Below, in pieces: positions 1 to 7,943 of a stretch of 64,000 bases of DNA. The stretch lies in the NCBI GenBank assembly GCA_023443625.1, contig JAEZTQ010000036.1:23817-87816 (forward strand). Direction: 5' to 3'. This DNA comes from Bacillota bacterium. GTDB lineage: Bacteria; Bacillota_A; Clostridia; Lachnospirales; Lachnospiraceae. Position 1 is the stretch's first letter. Each line of letters opens with the position of its first letter. The translations under genes and the position numbers were made by a program. The notes under the pieces are model-generated. The model saw only the letters and a list, made by a program, of their open reading frames with translations, did not search any database and was not told the origin of the DNA.

Positions 1-383
1 AATACTCCGTTAAGGATTAGCTGCCATATATAGCCCAGCACAATGCCACCTATTAAATTAGGCATAAATATCATTGTTCTAAAGAGATTGGTTCCTTTTA
101 TTTTTCTAGTTAACATCAGGGCAAAGAGAAAAGCAAAGACATTAATAGTTATTACTGAAACCACAGCAAACCGTACAGTAAACCAGAGAGCATTGACAAA
201 TTCTTTATTAGCAAATGCCATCTTGTAATTTCGCAGTCCTACCCATTTAGCATCGATCACTGTTGTAAATTCAGTAAAAGATAAAAATATACCTAAAATA
301 AAAGGAATGATAAAAGCTATAGTAAATGCAATTAATGTAGGTAATAAAAAAACCGGTAAATATCTCTTATTATGTCTGTTCAT
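1..383 (-). CDS. Sugar ABC transporter permease (MalF/UgpA type), 3' part outside window
   Basis: This is the N-terminal 127 residues of an inner-membrane permease for carbohydrate uptake. Reading the minus strand from the ATG at 381-383 gives a protein starting MNRHNKRYLPVFLLPTLIAF, a typical first membrane segment, followed by a periplasmic-side loop with WVGLRNYKMAF and further hydrophobic segments. GGAGGG lies just before the ATG. The gene runs off the left window edge, so the EAA loop that contacts the ATPase is not visible. It follows the solute-binding protein gene (808-2187) on the same strand, as in CUT1-type transporters. The substrate cannot be read from the sequence. Confidence 0.85.
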   Translation of the reverse strand, partial: MNRHNKRYLPVFLLPTLIAFTIAFIIPFILGIFLSFTEFTTVIDAKWVGLRNYKMAFANKEFVNALWFTVRFAVVSVITINVFAFLFALMLTRKIKGTNLFRTMIFMPNLIGGIVLGYIWQLILNGV

Positions 384-396
384 TCTAACCCTCCAT

Positions 397-703
397 GCTG
401 CCTATCAAGGCAGCTCAAAACCCCGGAAGAACAAGGAGTGAGCACCATTGTGCGAACTTCGCAGTTCTTCCTAATGGAAGACCATGTCTTCCATTTGTGA
501 AGATGCTCTTTCTTCACACTGCATAAGTCACAATCAAAGACTATTGCAGACATTAATAGCTTATTATTAATAGTAGGGGGCTGCAGCCTATCTGCCCTAT
601 CTGTTTTATAAGCAGCATTTTCTACAGCCCCTATTACTTTAAAATATCAAATTCTCATGCTGATTTCATCAGCACCACTATTAATATAAACCTACATGAG
701 AAT
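397..703 (-). repeat. Array of hairpins between binding-protein and permease genes
   Basis: The 424-bp gap between the ABC permease and its binding protein contains no gene but several inverted repeats. These are 397-414 (6-bp stem), 426-470 (7-bp outer and 6-bp inner stems), 474-494 (9-bp perfect stem, 3-nt loop), 496-518 (8-bp stem), a G-rich/C-rich pair around 573-632, and 651-703 (9-bp outer pair enclosing TGCTGA/TCAGCA). On the minus strand they follow the binding-protein stop codon. Such intercistronic hairpins often stabilise the upstream message or attenuate the downstream one, which would fit a binding protein needed in excess; that role is inferred. Confidence 0.6.
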
Positions 704-807
704 CACCAGCCTCCGGCGGATGCACAATCACTACCCTCGGCACATTTATATATCAAAAATTAAGAATTATTAAACCTTTGGGAATTTTATTATAAATACT
801 GTAATAA

Positions 808-2187
808 TTATTTTGCTGTAGCCTTTGCTCTTTCCGATTTCCAAGAATCTTTCACTATGGTTGTTACTTCATCCCAAGTCTTGCTTCCCTGAACATATTC
901 TAATAATCCATTTCCAAAATCATTCTTAAACTGTTCACTAGGGAATGCTGCAAAGGTCCAGCCAATACTTGTAACACCGTCTTTTTCCATCCAGGCAAGA
1001 ACTTCTTTAGCTAAGGGATCAACAGGTTTTTCATCCTCTTCAAAAGTTGTGAAGGGTGCAATAAAACCTAATTGATTTGTAACGTAATCTTTACCTTTTT
1101 CACTGCTAAACATCCATTCAATAAAATCTATAGAAGCCTTCTGTTTTGCTTCTGATACCTTACTGTTAATTGCTAAGTAATTTTCTGTACCAACGCAAAG
1201 ACCTTGGTTTTCTTCTCCTTCTATACCAGTATAGATAGGTAAGAATTTAATGTCTCCTTCATTAACAACATTACCCTCAACACCACTAATCTGTGACCAT
1301 GCCCAGTTACCGTTTTGAACCATAGCTACCTGACCTAAAGCAAACTCAGCCATGGAATCATTTACTGTCTTACTACCAAGAAGTCCTGCGCTGCTAATAG
1401 AGTTATTTACATAAAGGTCAAAAACATTCTTATACTCTGCAGCATATTTGAATTCAATCTCAGATGCTGCAAGTCCTGCTAAAGTTGGACTATCAAAAGA
1501 GGTAATGTCTTTGAATTCATTGAATAAAGGCATATTAGCTAAATGTGTATGCCATCTCCACTGATCACCAGAAGCTAAAGAGGTAGAAGCAAATACGCCT
1601 TGAATTTCTAAAGCGTCTTTATTAGCTGTCATATCTTCAACAACTGCCTTTAATGCTGTAAAATTATTAACCTGGTCCATGGAGGAATACTCTGTAGCTT
1701 TATTGGCAAGGCCAAAGTATTTATCCATGATGGCATTATTATAAATAATACCATAACCTTCTACAACATAAGGAATGCCATACACGCCCTCTCCGGAGGT
1801 AACAGCTAAACTCTTATCAGAAAGATAACTATAAAGCTTGGTCTCCTTTAAATCAGCACAATAATCCTTCCAGGATTCAAATCCAACGGGTCCATTAATC
1901 TGGAAAATTGTCGGAGGCTCTGATTTAGCTACTTCTGATTTTAATGTTTGCTCATATGTACCGCTGGCTGCTGTAACCACTTTGACTTTAATTCCTGTTT
2001 CTGCTTCATAATCTACAGCTATTTTTTCATATACTTCTGAAATTTCCGGTTTAAAATTCAAATAATAGATCTCGTCTACCTTCCCATTACCGCTAGTCTT
2101 ACTATCATCTTTCCCGCAAGCCATAAAAGAACTAGTTACCATAATCAGCATTACAAGGATTGCAATTAATCTACTGATTTTTTTCAT
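808..2187 (-). CDS. Carbohydrate ABC transporter solute-binding lipoprotein
   Basis: This is a 459-residue family-1 extracellular solute-binding protein, the surface receptor of a sugar importer. It has a lipoprotein signal: a charged start (MKKISR), a hydrophobic run, then a lipobox ending ...FMACGKDD with Cys24 as the lipidated residue. The rest has the usual periplasmic-binding layout, for example TTFEEDEKP and the C-terminal SWKSERAKA region. AAGGAGAGGG precedes the ATG. It is the first gene of the minus-strand transporter operon, with a promoter and operator-like sites just upstream (2253-2340). The substrate is unknown. Confidence 0.9.
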   Translation of the reverse strand: MKKISRLIAILVMLIMVTSSFMACGKDDSKTSGNGKVDEIYYLNFKPEISEVYEKIAVDYEAETGIKVKVVTAASGTYEQTLKSEVAKSEPPTIFQINGPVGFESWKDYCADLKETKLYSYLSDKSLAVTSGEGVYGIPYVVEGYGIIYNNAIMDKYFGLANKATEYSSMDQVNNFTALKAVVEDMTANKDALEIQGVFASTSLASGDQWRWHTHLANMPLFNEFKDITSFDSPTLAGLAASEIEFKYAAEYKNVFDLYVNNSISSAGLLGSKTVNDSMAEFALGQVAMVQNGNWAWSQISGVEGNVVNEGDIKFLPIYTGIEGEENQGLCVGTENYLAINSKVSEAKQKASIDFIEWMFSSEKGKDYVTNQLGFIAPFTTFEEDEKPVDPLAKEVLAWMEKDGVTSIGWTFAAFPSEQFKNDFGNGLLEYVQGSKTWDEVTTIVKDSWKSERAKATAK

Positions 2188-2252
2188 CTTTCCCTCTCCT
2201 TCTTTTTGTTGAATAGTACCAATCGGCCATTCAATTATTTGACTTTTTTAAT

Positions 2253-2268
2253 TTGGTAACGTTATCAG
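2253..2268 (-). promoter_or_regulatory. LacI-family operator-like palindrome
   Basis: TTGGTAACGTTATCAG is a near-perfect dyad around a central CG (TAAC|GTTA), the hallmark of LacI/GalR-family operators. It lies about 66 bp upstream of the binding-protein start and downstream of the likely -10 element, a position suited to repression. No LacI-type regulator is encoded in the window. Confidence 0.45.
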
Positions 2269-2277
2269 TAACCTTCC

Positions 2278-2292
2278 CGGTATCGTTTCCAA
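2278..2292 (-). promoter_or_regulatory. Catabolite-responsive element (cre)-like site
   Basis: On the minus strand this reads TTGGAAACGATACCG, matching the CcpA consensus WTGNAANCGNWNNC at nearly every fixed position. It sits between the promoter and the LacI-type palindrome upstream of the sugar-binding protein gene. Carbon catabolite repression of the transporter is the natural reading, by inference. Confidence 0.45.
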
Positions 2293-2302
2293 TTTCTATT
2301 TT

Positions 2303-2330
2303 ACCATATATTTCATAAAAATCAATGGCT
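2303..2330 (-). promoter_or_regulatory. Promoter of the sugar ABC transporter operon
   Basis: The minus strand shows TTGATT, a 16-bp spacer and TAAAAT, a reasonable vegetative (SigA) promoter. It directly precedes the cre-like and LacI-like sites and lies between the cobO terminator and the binding-protein gene. Position is approximate. Confidence 0.45.
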
Positions 2331-2360
2331 AATTTATAAATTTTAACAAATATGTATAAT

Positions 2361-2403
2361 AAAAAACAGACTAGAAAGATCAATAATTCTGCCTTCCAGT
2401 CTG
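2361..2403 (-). terminator. Rho-independent terminator after cobO
   Basis: An imperfect hairpin with arms CAGACT...AGTCTG (extended inward by GAA/TTC) is followed on the minus strand by six T residues. It lies just after the stop codon of the adenosyltransferase gene. Confidence 0.7.
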
Positions 2404-2418
2404 TCAGATATAACATAT

Positions 2419-2943
2419 TTAAAATTCAATCCCTTTTCTTGCTACTATTCCCTTCTCATAGGGATGCTTATGTTTCTTTATTTCTGAAACATAGTCGGCC
2501 ATCTCAATTAACTGACTAGAGGGATTTCTTCCTGTCATTACTACTTCAATATTCGAATTCTTATTTTTCAAAAACTCATAAACCATGGTATCATCGATCA
2601 GCTTAGTATCTATAGTTCCAATGATTTCATCTAATATAAGTAAGGTCTTAGCAGAAGTATATATCCTAGCAATAGCCTCCTCAAATAATCTTTTATTCTC
2701 CTGAAACACCGCCGCTCTTTCTTCCTGGGTATAAAGATTAGAAAATTTGCTAGGAAAATCACCCCGTAATACTGTAACATTATCTAACTTCCTTAAGATA
2801 TCCAGTTCACCTGTCTCCCAGGCTTTTATAAACTGCACAAAAACAATATGATAGCCACTGGCACAGGCTCTAACTGCCAGACCAAGGGATGCTGTTGTCT
2901 TTCCTTTTCCATCTCCACAATATACATGTATTAATCCACTCAT
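2419..2943 (-). CDS. cobO: Corrinoid adenosyltransferase (CobO/BtuR family)
   Basis: This enzyme transfers the 5'-deoxyadenosyl group of ATP to cob(I)alamin in coenzyme B12 formation or salvage. The protein has the family's P-loop GDGKGKTTASLGLA near the N terminus, and then RGDFPSKF, LLILDEI and VVMTGRNPS, the characteristic CobO order; about 174 residues is normal. An in-frame TTG lies 21 bp further upstream, but AAGGGAGATAGGT places the start at the ATG at 2943. It is a single gene ended by its own terminator. It is notable that the BMC operon a few kb away uses a B12-independent dehydratase, so this enzyme serves another pathway. Confidence 0.9.
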   Translation of the reverse strand: MSGLIHVYCGDGKGKTTASLGLAVRACASGYHIVFVQFIKAWETGELDILRKLDNVTVLRGDFPSKFSNLYTQEERAAVFQENKRLFEEAIARIYTSAKTLLILDEIIGTIDTKLIDDTMVYEFLKNKNSNIEVVMTGRNPSSQLIEMADYVSEIKKHKHPYEKGIVARKGIEF

Positions 2944-3088
2944 ACCTATCTCCCTTCTGCCCAATGTAGGTTAATTTGTCTTTCATATTTCAATTATTTA
3001 ATCCTTACAACCTGTTAACAGAGTGTCTTTCTATTAGCATAATCCAAAATTGTAAGATTGACAAGAAGGATATAGGGGTTTTAAAAGA

Positions 3089-3258
3089 ATTCCTACCAAA
3101 CATATAGAACAAAGTGTCAGCTTGCTGACACTTTGCGCCCGAGGGGATTTCGAAGCAATATACTTCATACGCAAATTCATATGCGTTATTCGCTGAGGTG
3201 CGCATCCATAGGGTCGTGTTTTTATTCAATAGGACGTAGTTTCCTATTGAATAAAAAG
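3089..3258 (-). repeat. Structured dispersed repeat, copy A (possible small RNA)
   Basis: About 170 bp directly after the sigK terminator is repeated in reverse orientation at 31747-31913, with only about 5 differences over the central ~124 bp. Reading in the sigK direction (minus strand), it opens with a 15-bp perfect inverted repeat (ATTCAATAGG...CCTATTGAAT, flanked by T/A runs). It continues with a conserved core containing GATGCGCACCTCAGCG and two small hairpins. It ends with an 11-bp perfect hairpin (3111-3134) followed by a T-rich run. An open frame crosses it on the minus strand, but the two copies differ mainly at amino-acid-changing positions, so an RNA element or mobile repeat is preferred over a protein. 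Confidence 0.7.
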
Positions 3259-3308
3259 AGCTGTTGGTAAATTCCAAAATCCGAAGATTTGGAATCTACC
3301 ACAGCCCT
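3258..3308 (-). terminator. Terminator after the sigK-like gene
   Basis: On the minus strand GCTGTGGTAGATTCCAAATC pairs with the matching arm across a short TTCG-type loop and is followed by CTCTTTTTATT. It is a strong intrinsic terminator whose T-run merges with the first arm of repeat copy A. Confidence 0.8.
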
Positions 3309-3372
3309 GATTTAGGCATTTTTGAACAATCTTATGTAGAATGGAATATAATGCTTTCTAAAAACAAGACTC

Positions 3373-3996
3373 CTATTGCTCAAAACATTCTCGCAATTTC
3401 CGTAACGCTTTTTTTTCTATACGACTCACGTAACTTCTGGATATGCCTAACATCCCCGCTATCTCTCGCTGCGTCACTTCTTTTTGATTACTTAAACCGT
3501 AGCGTAAGCAGATTATTTCTCGTTCTCTATCAGTTAACACCTTGCCAATAATGTGATACAGTTTCTTAATGTCGTCTTCCAGCATAATATTTTCTACAAT
3601 ATCAACTTCTGCTTCTTCAATGATATCCAATAGATTAATTTCATTGCCTTCCCGATCAGAACCAATAGGGTCATATAGATATACTTCTTTTGCTAATCTC
3701 TTACCACTTCTCAGCATCATTAACAGTTCATTATCAATGCAGCGGGAGGCATAGGTGGCTAAACGAATTCCCTTCTCATCATCAAAGGTATCTATTGCTT
3801 TGATTAATCCAATGGTACCAATGGAGATTAAATCATCTGTTTCTTTATCGACCATATTATATTTTTTAACAATATGAGCTACGAGTCTTAAGTTATGCTC
3901 AATTAGTTTATCTCTGGCTTCCCTGTCGCCCTCTTTACATAATCGCAAGTAGTCCGTTTCTTCCTTGGTGCTTAACGGCTTAGGAAAAGACTTCAC
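3373..3996 (-). CDS. sigK: Sporulation sigma factor, SigK-like
   Basis: This is a sigma-70 family factor of about 207 residues that most resembles SigK, the late mother-cell sporulation sigma factor. Visible are the SFPKPLS N-terminal motif, region 2 (LIEHNLRLVAHIVKKYN, DDLISIGTIGLIKAIDTFD, RLATYASRCIDNELL) and region 4 with an HTH (LTDREREIICLRYGL, TQREIAGMLGISRSYVSRIE). A TTG at 4014 has no ribosome site; the GTG at 3996 is preceded by GAGGGTG, so it is preferred, though spacing is long. Little pro-sequence precedes the SFPKPLS motif. The gene is continuous, with no skin-type insertion. SigE is the main alternative identity. Confidence 0.75.
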   Translation of the reverse strand: MKSFPKPLSTKEETDYLRLCKEGDREARDKLIEHNLRLVAHIVKKYNMVDKETDDLISIGTIGLIKAIDTFDDEKGIRLATYASRCIDNELLMMLRSGKRLAKEVYLYDPIGSDREGNEINLLDIIEEAEVDIVENIMLEDDIKKLYHIIGKVLTDREREIICLRYGLSNQKEVTQREIAGMLGISRSYVSRIEKKALRKLRECFEQ

Positions 3997-4136
3997 GAAG
4001 ATAAGCACCCTCAATGCTTAATGATTCAATTATAATCTATGCGCATTATTGACATAAAGTGCCTATCCCCTTTAAAAAAGGACAGAAGGACTTACTTTTT
4101 TCTTTGAAATCAGACAACTTCCACCACCCTACGAGT

Positions 4137-4481
4137 CTATTTAACGAATGGGAACACTACCACCAACATCATTTTGAAGGCTTTGACGGCATAGACAGAA
4201 TGCGGTTTTTTCGCAGGCATAATCAAGGTTTCGCCCTCATTGAGCACATATTCCTTCCCATCTACTGTAAATTGACCTGTACCCTCTAAAACTGTTACCA
4301 TAGCATCTCCCGATGAATCATGGGTTCCTATCTCTTCTCCTTGATCAAAGGCAAATAGGGTTAGACTTACTGCTTTGTTCTGTGCAAGGGTTTTGCTTAC
4401 TACCTGACCTTGTTGAATGTCCACCTGACTAGCCAGTGTTAATATACTCTCCTGTGAAATGTTCTTGATTATATTGTCCAT
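4137..4481 (-). CDS. Cupin domain protein
   Basis: A single-domain cupin of 114 residues. Motif 1 reads GEEIGTHDSSGDAMVTVLEGTG and motif 2 reads ...EGETLIMPAKKPHSVYAV, giving the metal-binding His and acidic residues of the small beta-barrel. The ATG at 4481 is chosen because AAGGTG lies six bases before it; a GTG nine bases upstream overlaps that site. It is flanked by a sigma factor gene and a SAP-domain gene on the same strand with no clear operon. The ligand or reaction is not known for this subfamily. Confidence 0.8.
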   Translation of the reverse strand: MDNIIKNISQESILTLASQVDIQQGQVVSKTLAQNKAVSLTLFAFDQGEEIGTHDSSGDAMVTVLEGTGQFTVDGKEYVLNEGETLIMPAKKPHSVYAVKAFKMMLVVVFPFVK

Positions 4482-4703
4482 ATAGCTCACCTTATACCTT
4501 TCTATTGAATTAATTAATCTGCATTAATTGCCGTCTCTTACTCCTTCATTATAGCTAGCATGCGGAATCCTCGGCACAACTAACTCAAAGTGAAGGAATG
4601 TACTGTTAGTATGTTGTATTTACAACATTGCAAAAGTTTGTTATTAATCATATGTTACTTTTGCTTCTGCAAACTAATACCTAGGAATAATGGTTACCCT
4701 TAA

Positions 4704-5282
4704 TTATGATTCTAATACAATTAAATCTGACTTTTCATATCGATTATGTCCCTTTAAACCTTTTTTATACTTCCAACACTTAATTGCATCATCCAGGGAT
4801 TTCCCCTTATTATCAGAATAAAAATCCCGAATATAGGTGTTATATTCAAATTGCCGGTCTATCGTTGATTTCCCTAATTGCTTTTCTTTTATTAATTGAA
4901 AATATGCTTCAATGGCCTGTTCATAGGTCTTCCCTGTATTAGATTTTAACCACTTCTGAAAGGGCACAAGAAAGGAAAAAGTGCTCCCAATATTATCTCT
5001 AAAAAAAGACCTATGTTTCTCTGAACAAACAAAGTCGGATTCTATCTTACTTTCTTTTGTAATAACTTCAATGATAGCCGATTTCTTCCTCACATCTTGC
5101 TTACAAGTCTTTATTTCACCAGTATCCAAATAATTTGCTATTCTATCTGTGAGTTCGATTTTGCCACCTCTGCTTGGCAGCCCCTCAGCTTTGCAAAAGT
5201 CAACCAGTTCCTCTTTCAGGTAGTAAAACTCTCGAAAGGTCACACTGCTCAAGTGCTTATTTAAAATAGGTCTATCAGACAT
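4704..5282 (-). CDS. SAP-domain protein, DUF6434-like
   Basis: A 192-residue protein with an N-terminal SAP-like helix-extended-loop-helix (about residues 20-55: LKEELVDFCKAEGLPSRGGK, ELTDRIANYL), a motif used for nucleic-acid binding. The second half (RDNIGSTFSFLVPFQKWLKS, AIEAYFQLIKEKQ, YIRDFYSDNKGKSLDDAIKC, CWKYKK) matches the DUF6434 arrangement seen with SAP in small Firmicute proteins. The function is unknown; nucleic-acid binding is inferred from the fold. It appears monocistronic, with the preceding gene ended by the hairpin at 5341-5380. Confidence 0.65.
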   Translation of the reverse strand: MSDRPILNKHLSSVTFREFYYLKEELVDFCKAEGLPSRGGKIELTDRIANYLDTGEIKTCKQDVRKKSAIIEVITKESKIESDFVCSEKHRSFFRDNIGSTFSFLVPFQKWLKSNTGKTYEQAIEAYFQLIKEKQLGKSTIDRQFEYNTYIRDFYSDNKGKSLDDAIKCWKYKKGLKGHNRYEKSDLIVLES

Positions 5283-5340
5283 CTAACTCCCCCTATTGTT
5301 CCTTTTTTAATTAATAATGGCACGCCAAATATTTATAAGT

Positions 5341-5380
5341 AAGTCCTCTATCATAGACTTCACTCTATGATAGAGGACTT
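5341..5380 (-). terminator. 17-bp perfect hairpin, terminator-like
   Basis: AAGTCCTCTATCATAGA pairs perfectly with its complement across a 6-nt loop, a few bases after the stop of the gene ending at 5386. The downstream minus-strand sequence is only moderately T-rich (CTTACTTATAAAT), so it may be a weak or bidirectional terminator. Confidence 0.6.
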
Positions 5381-5385
5381 CATCT

Positions 5386-5874
5386 TTAATTTATGACCTT
5401 GAAGCTTTTGATTAAATTTAGAATATCCTTTTCATATTTATCATATGTACTATCACTAACTTTGATATCCATTGCCATATAATCTGATATTTTAACCTTT
5501 TCTACCTTCCCCTTAGCTGGATAAGTATTCAAAGTTAAGCCATCCTTTGTCTTTAGGCTTCCTGTCAGTGGAACATCATGATAAATACGAGGTATTGATA
5601 CCGTAATATAGATATAGGATTCTTGATCGATATTAATCTTCATTCCTCCATCAGGTGTTCCTTCAAAATCAGTCGTCGCTTCTATAAAGTCATCGTAGCT
5701 AACTTCCCATTCCTTGGGTACACCAACCTCAAAACTTCCATTTTTGCTATTAAAAACTTTTACTTCCGTGTTATTATTCTCCTGGCTCTTTAGAATAAGG
5801 AGTCCGACTACAGCGATTACAATCATTAACAAGGAAATGACTAACAGCATAACATATATATTCCTTTTTTTCAT
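5386..5874 (-). CDS. Membrane-anchored protein of unknown function
   Basis: A 162-residue protein with one N-terminal membrane segment (about residues 8-28, YVMLLVISLLMIVIAVVGLL) and an extracytoplasmic domain of about 130 residues. That domain contains FNSKNGSFEVGVPKEWEVSY and a C-terminal LIKSFKVIN, an arrangement resembling the PsbP-like lipoprotein folds common in Firmicutes, though no firm family can be named. It stands alone on the minus strand. I do not recognise a specific function. Confidence 0.6.
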   Translation of the reverse strand: MKKRNIYVMLLVISLLMIVIAVVGLLILKSQENNNTEVKVFNSKNGSFEVGVPKEWEVSYDDFIEATTDFEGTPDGGMKINIDQESYIYITVSIPRIYHDVPLTGSLKTKDGLTLNTYPAKGKVEKVKISDYMAMDIKVSDSTYDKYEKDILNLIKSFKVIN

Positions 5875-6287
5875 ACTTCATATCTCCCTCGTCTATATGT
5901 GAAATAGAAATCATGCTTTAAGTCCAGAAATTCATTGTGCATGTTATTAAATTATTTTTAATTATAGCACAGTTTTATAATTTGTCTAATATAATTCCAT
6001 TTTTTAAGTCCAAATAATACAACAATTTTAATATGAACATTCACTATGTAATCTTATTAAAACTAGCCACAAAATATCCTTCTAGATATCTCGTGGCTGA
6101 TTTACTAACTTAAGAGCGATTCCTTTATACAGATTCGGGTGTCAAATCCCCCATGCGTTCGGCCGCACCACTATGAATGAAAACTGGATATCGACACTTT
6201 ATAGTTTATTAATTACCTTATATTGGTTATAATTACCCTCGAGATAGAGTTCCATAAGTATATAATAACTTGAACCACCAGAAAGCC
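5875..6287. other. Intergenic region with one hairpin and an unassigned GC-rich block
   Basis: No gene is apparent. A hairpin at 6066-6098 (GCCAC...GTGGC with inner ATATC/GATAT) followed on the minus strand by TAGTTTTAATAAG is a plausible terminator for the gene ending at 6288. The segment 6120-6205 is more GC-rich than its surroundings and includes GACACCCG and CGGCCG; I could not assign it to a tRNA or known RNA. Confidence 0.45.
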
Positions 6288-7457
6288 TTACTTCTGCAGC
6301 AATAATTTAGCTATGGCAGGTGCCACAAGATGGAAGGTTCTAACATCGGTACTACTTGCTATATTAGCTATTACATTACTTTCGGAACCATAGCTTGTAA
6401 AGGTAATGGTATATCCATCCGTAGTAGTTACCCTTAAGATATTTCCAGTGATCATTTCTATATAAAAACTAGGGTCTATTGTTGCTTCATTAAAAGATTG
6501 CATGATTGCATCTTTTTCTTTACCGGTAAGGTCTCTAATTTTAACGTAATCCAGGTTTAATAATTCCATTCCAGATACTGTAGTTAAATCAAGAGCAGGC
6601 CTTTTTTCCTTTAAAATATCTGTATCCTTCACTTCTCCACTCACACTTTTAATCGAATTATTTCCTTCCAACTTAATTAAAATATGTGGGTAGGTCTCTA
6701 CCTGGGTAACCATCATATCAGGAGAGGGTGCCTTTACATAAGCAGATACATAAGCCTTCTTGGAAGATTCATAGGATATCTTATCAATGCCCATGGTATA
6801 ACCCCCTGTTGCTTTCTTTCCCGCACCTATGAGAACATAGATTAGGTTTTTCTCTTTTTTAAAGGATACTCCAGCCTTTTTGTAATTCGCATTATACCAA
6901 TTTGATACAGCTTTATTATTTGAGATTGCTTCCTTTGTTAGCTCCGTATAAGTAATGTCTTTTCCTTGGGTGTTATCTCTTGTTATAGCTAATACGCTTT
7001 TCTTACTATCCCAAGAAACCTTTGCACCAATACTTTCAAAAATCTTCACCCCAGGAACAAAAACACTTCCACGAACACTTTGGATGGGGACATTCAATTT
7101 AACTGTCTCAGGTATTCCTGTAAAGTCTGCATCACGATGAATGTAAAATTCACTTTTGCCTACAATTAACTCTAATTGCATTTTATCAATACTTAACCAT
7201 GCGGTATTTTTCTTTTTCTCCCATTTCACTGTTCCACCTAATGCTTCAGTAGTCTGCCTAACAGGTATCATGACCTCTTTCTCTAAAAGATTGGGTGAAA
7301 CATTGTATTTTACAGTTTTATTGTTTACAGTTACTGTGATTTTTGAATTTTTGCCAGTTTCTTTTCCCTTTGGTCCTTTACCACCTGCAAATGTTGTCGC
7401 ATTGGTAAAGATTGTTATCACAATGACTAAAATAATTAGTATATTTATTTTCTTCAT
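6288..7457 (-). CDS. Secreted copper-amine-oxidase-N / PrcB-domain protein
   Basis: A 389-residue exported protein. After a signal peptide (MKKINILIILVIVITIF...TTFA) comes a copper amine oxidase N-terminal-like pair of repeats (about residues 30-165: VMIPVRQTTEALGGTVKWEK, VFVPGVKIFESIGAKVSWDS). These are stalk-like surface domains of Firmicutes, not an active oxidase. A middle segment with KATGGYTMGIDKISYES and VTQVETYPHILIKLE resembles the PrcB C-terminal domain. The C-terminal ~100 residues are unassigned. The ATG at 7457 is preferred over a GTG nine bases earlier because AAGGAG is correctly spaced only for the ATG. Probably a cell-surface protein. Confidence 0.75.
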   Translation of the reverse strand: MKKINILIILVIVITIFTNATTFAGGKGPKGKETGKNSKITVTVNNKTVKYNVSPNLLEKEVMIPVRQTTEALGGTVKWEKKKNTAWLSIDKMQLELIVGKSEFYIHRDADFTGIPETVKLNVPIQSVRGSVFVPGVKIFESIGAKVSWDSKKSVLAITRDNTQGKDITYTELTKEAISNNKAVSNWYNANYKKAGVSFKKEKNLIYVLIGAGKKATGGYTMGIDKISYESSKKAYVSAYVKAPSPDMMVTQVETYPHILIKLEGNNSIKSVSGEVKDTDILKEKRPALDLTTVSGMELLNLDYVKIRDLTGKEKDAIMQSFNEATIDPSFYIEMITGNILRVTTTDGYTITFTSYGSESNVIANIASSTDVRTFHLVAPAIAKLLLQK

Positions 7458-7695
7458 AGAATTCACTCCTTCTATTGAAATGTATTTGTTATCGTGTCAA
7501 TCATTAGACGCTAACAAATACCAGGAGGTTCCTTTTCTACTAAGTTTTTTATGACCTTTTTCTTACTTTTAAAGTGCCGGCATAAAAGCATAAGCCCAGG
7601 AAAAGATAAATCAAAATAAAACAATTATCCGAAAATAAAAGCTCATCAGGAAGTGCATTATATCCACCTCCACCCTGATTTACTTTCTTAGCCAT

Positions 7696-7746
7696 AAAGA
7701 AAACAGTCATAGAGTATCTAATATGATATTCTGTGACTGCTTTCTT
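7696..7746 (-). terminator. Terminator of the BMC operon
   Basis: The minus strand forms AAGAAAGCAGTCA...TGACTGTTTTCTT with an extended, mostly paired stem and a T-rich 3' arm. It is the first good intrinsic terminator after the last BMC gene (stop at 7944), so the simple repeats between them would be transcribed. Confidence 0.65.
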
Positions 7747-7747
7747 C

Positions 7748-7914
7748 GTTGTTGTTATTGTTGTTATTGTTGTTATTGTTGTTATTGTTGTTTATTATTT
7801 GTTTGTTATTTATTTGTTATTTGAATTTGTATTTGTATTTGTATTTGTATTTGTATTTGTATTTGTATTTGTATTTGTATTTGTATTTGTATTTGTATTT
7901 GTATTTGTATTTGT
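7748..7914. repeat. Tandem simple repeats: (GTTGTTATT)n and (TTTGTA)n
   Basis: About four copies of a 9-mer, GTTGTTATT, run from about 7748 to 7790. After a short irregular stretch, about fifteen near-perfect copies of the hexamer TTTGTA run from about 7825 to 7914. They lie in the transcribed 3' end of the BMC operon. Copy number may vary between strains through replication slippage. No coding role is apparent. Confidence 0.9.
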
Positions 7915-7943
7915 TGTCTGTTATTTATTTTATCAATATTTCC

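Larger units (their letters stand above)
7458..7943. other. Gap between the surface protein and the BMC operon
   Basis: No gene. It holds the BMC operon's untranslated tail with two simple-sequence repeats (7748-7914) and a terminator (7696-7746), then about 230 bp of AT-rich sequence upstream of the surface protein with no feature I can support. Apparent plus-strand frames of alternating Val-Phe or Leu-Tyr are products of the repeats. Confidence 0.7.

Noticed and set aside
2231..2416. 61-residue open frame downstream of cobO
   Set aside because: It has no ribosome site and overlaps the cobO terminator and the ABC operon promoter with its operators.
3005..3277. 90-residue open frame over repeat copy A
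   Set aside because: It spans the sigK terminator and the structured repeat, lacks a ribosome site, and the second copy differs mainly at amino-acid-changing positions.
6120..6205. tRNA or riboswitch
   Set aside because: The block is GC-richer than its surroundings but no cloverleaf, T-arm or known riboswitch core could be assembled.
7748..7914. CRISPR array
   Set aside because: The units are contiguous 6- and 9-mers without spacers and no cas genes are present.
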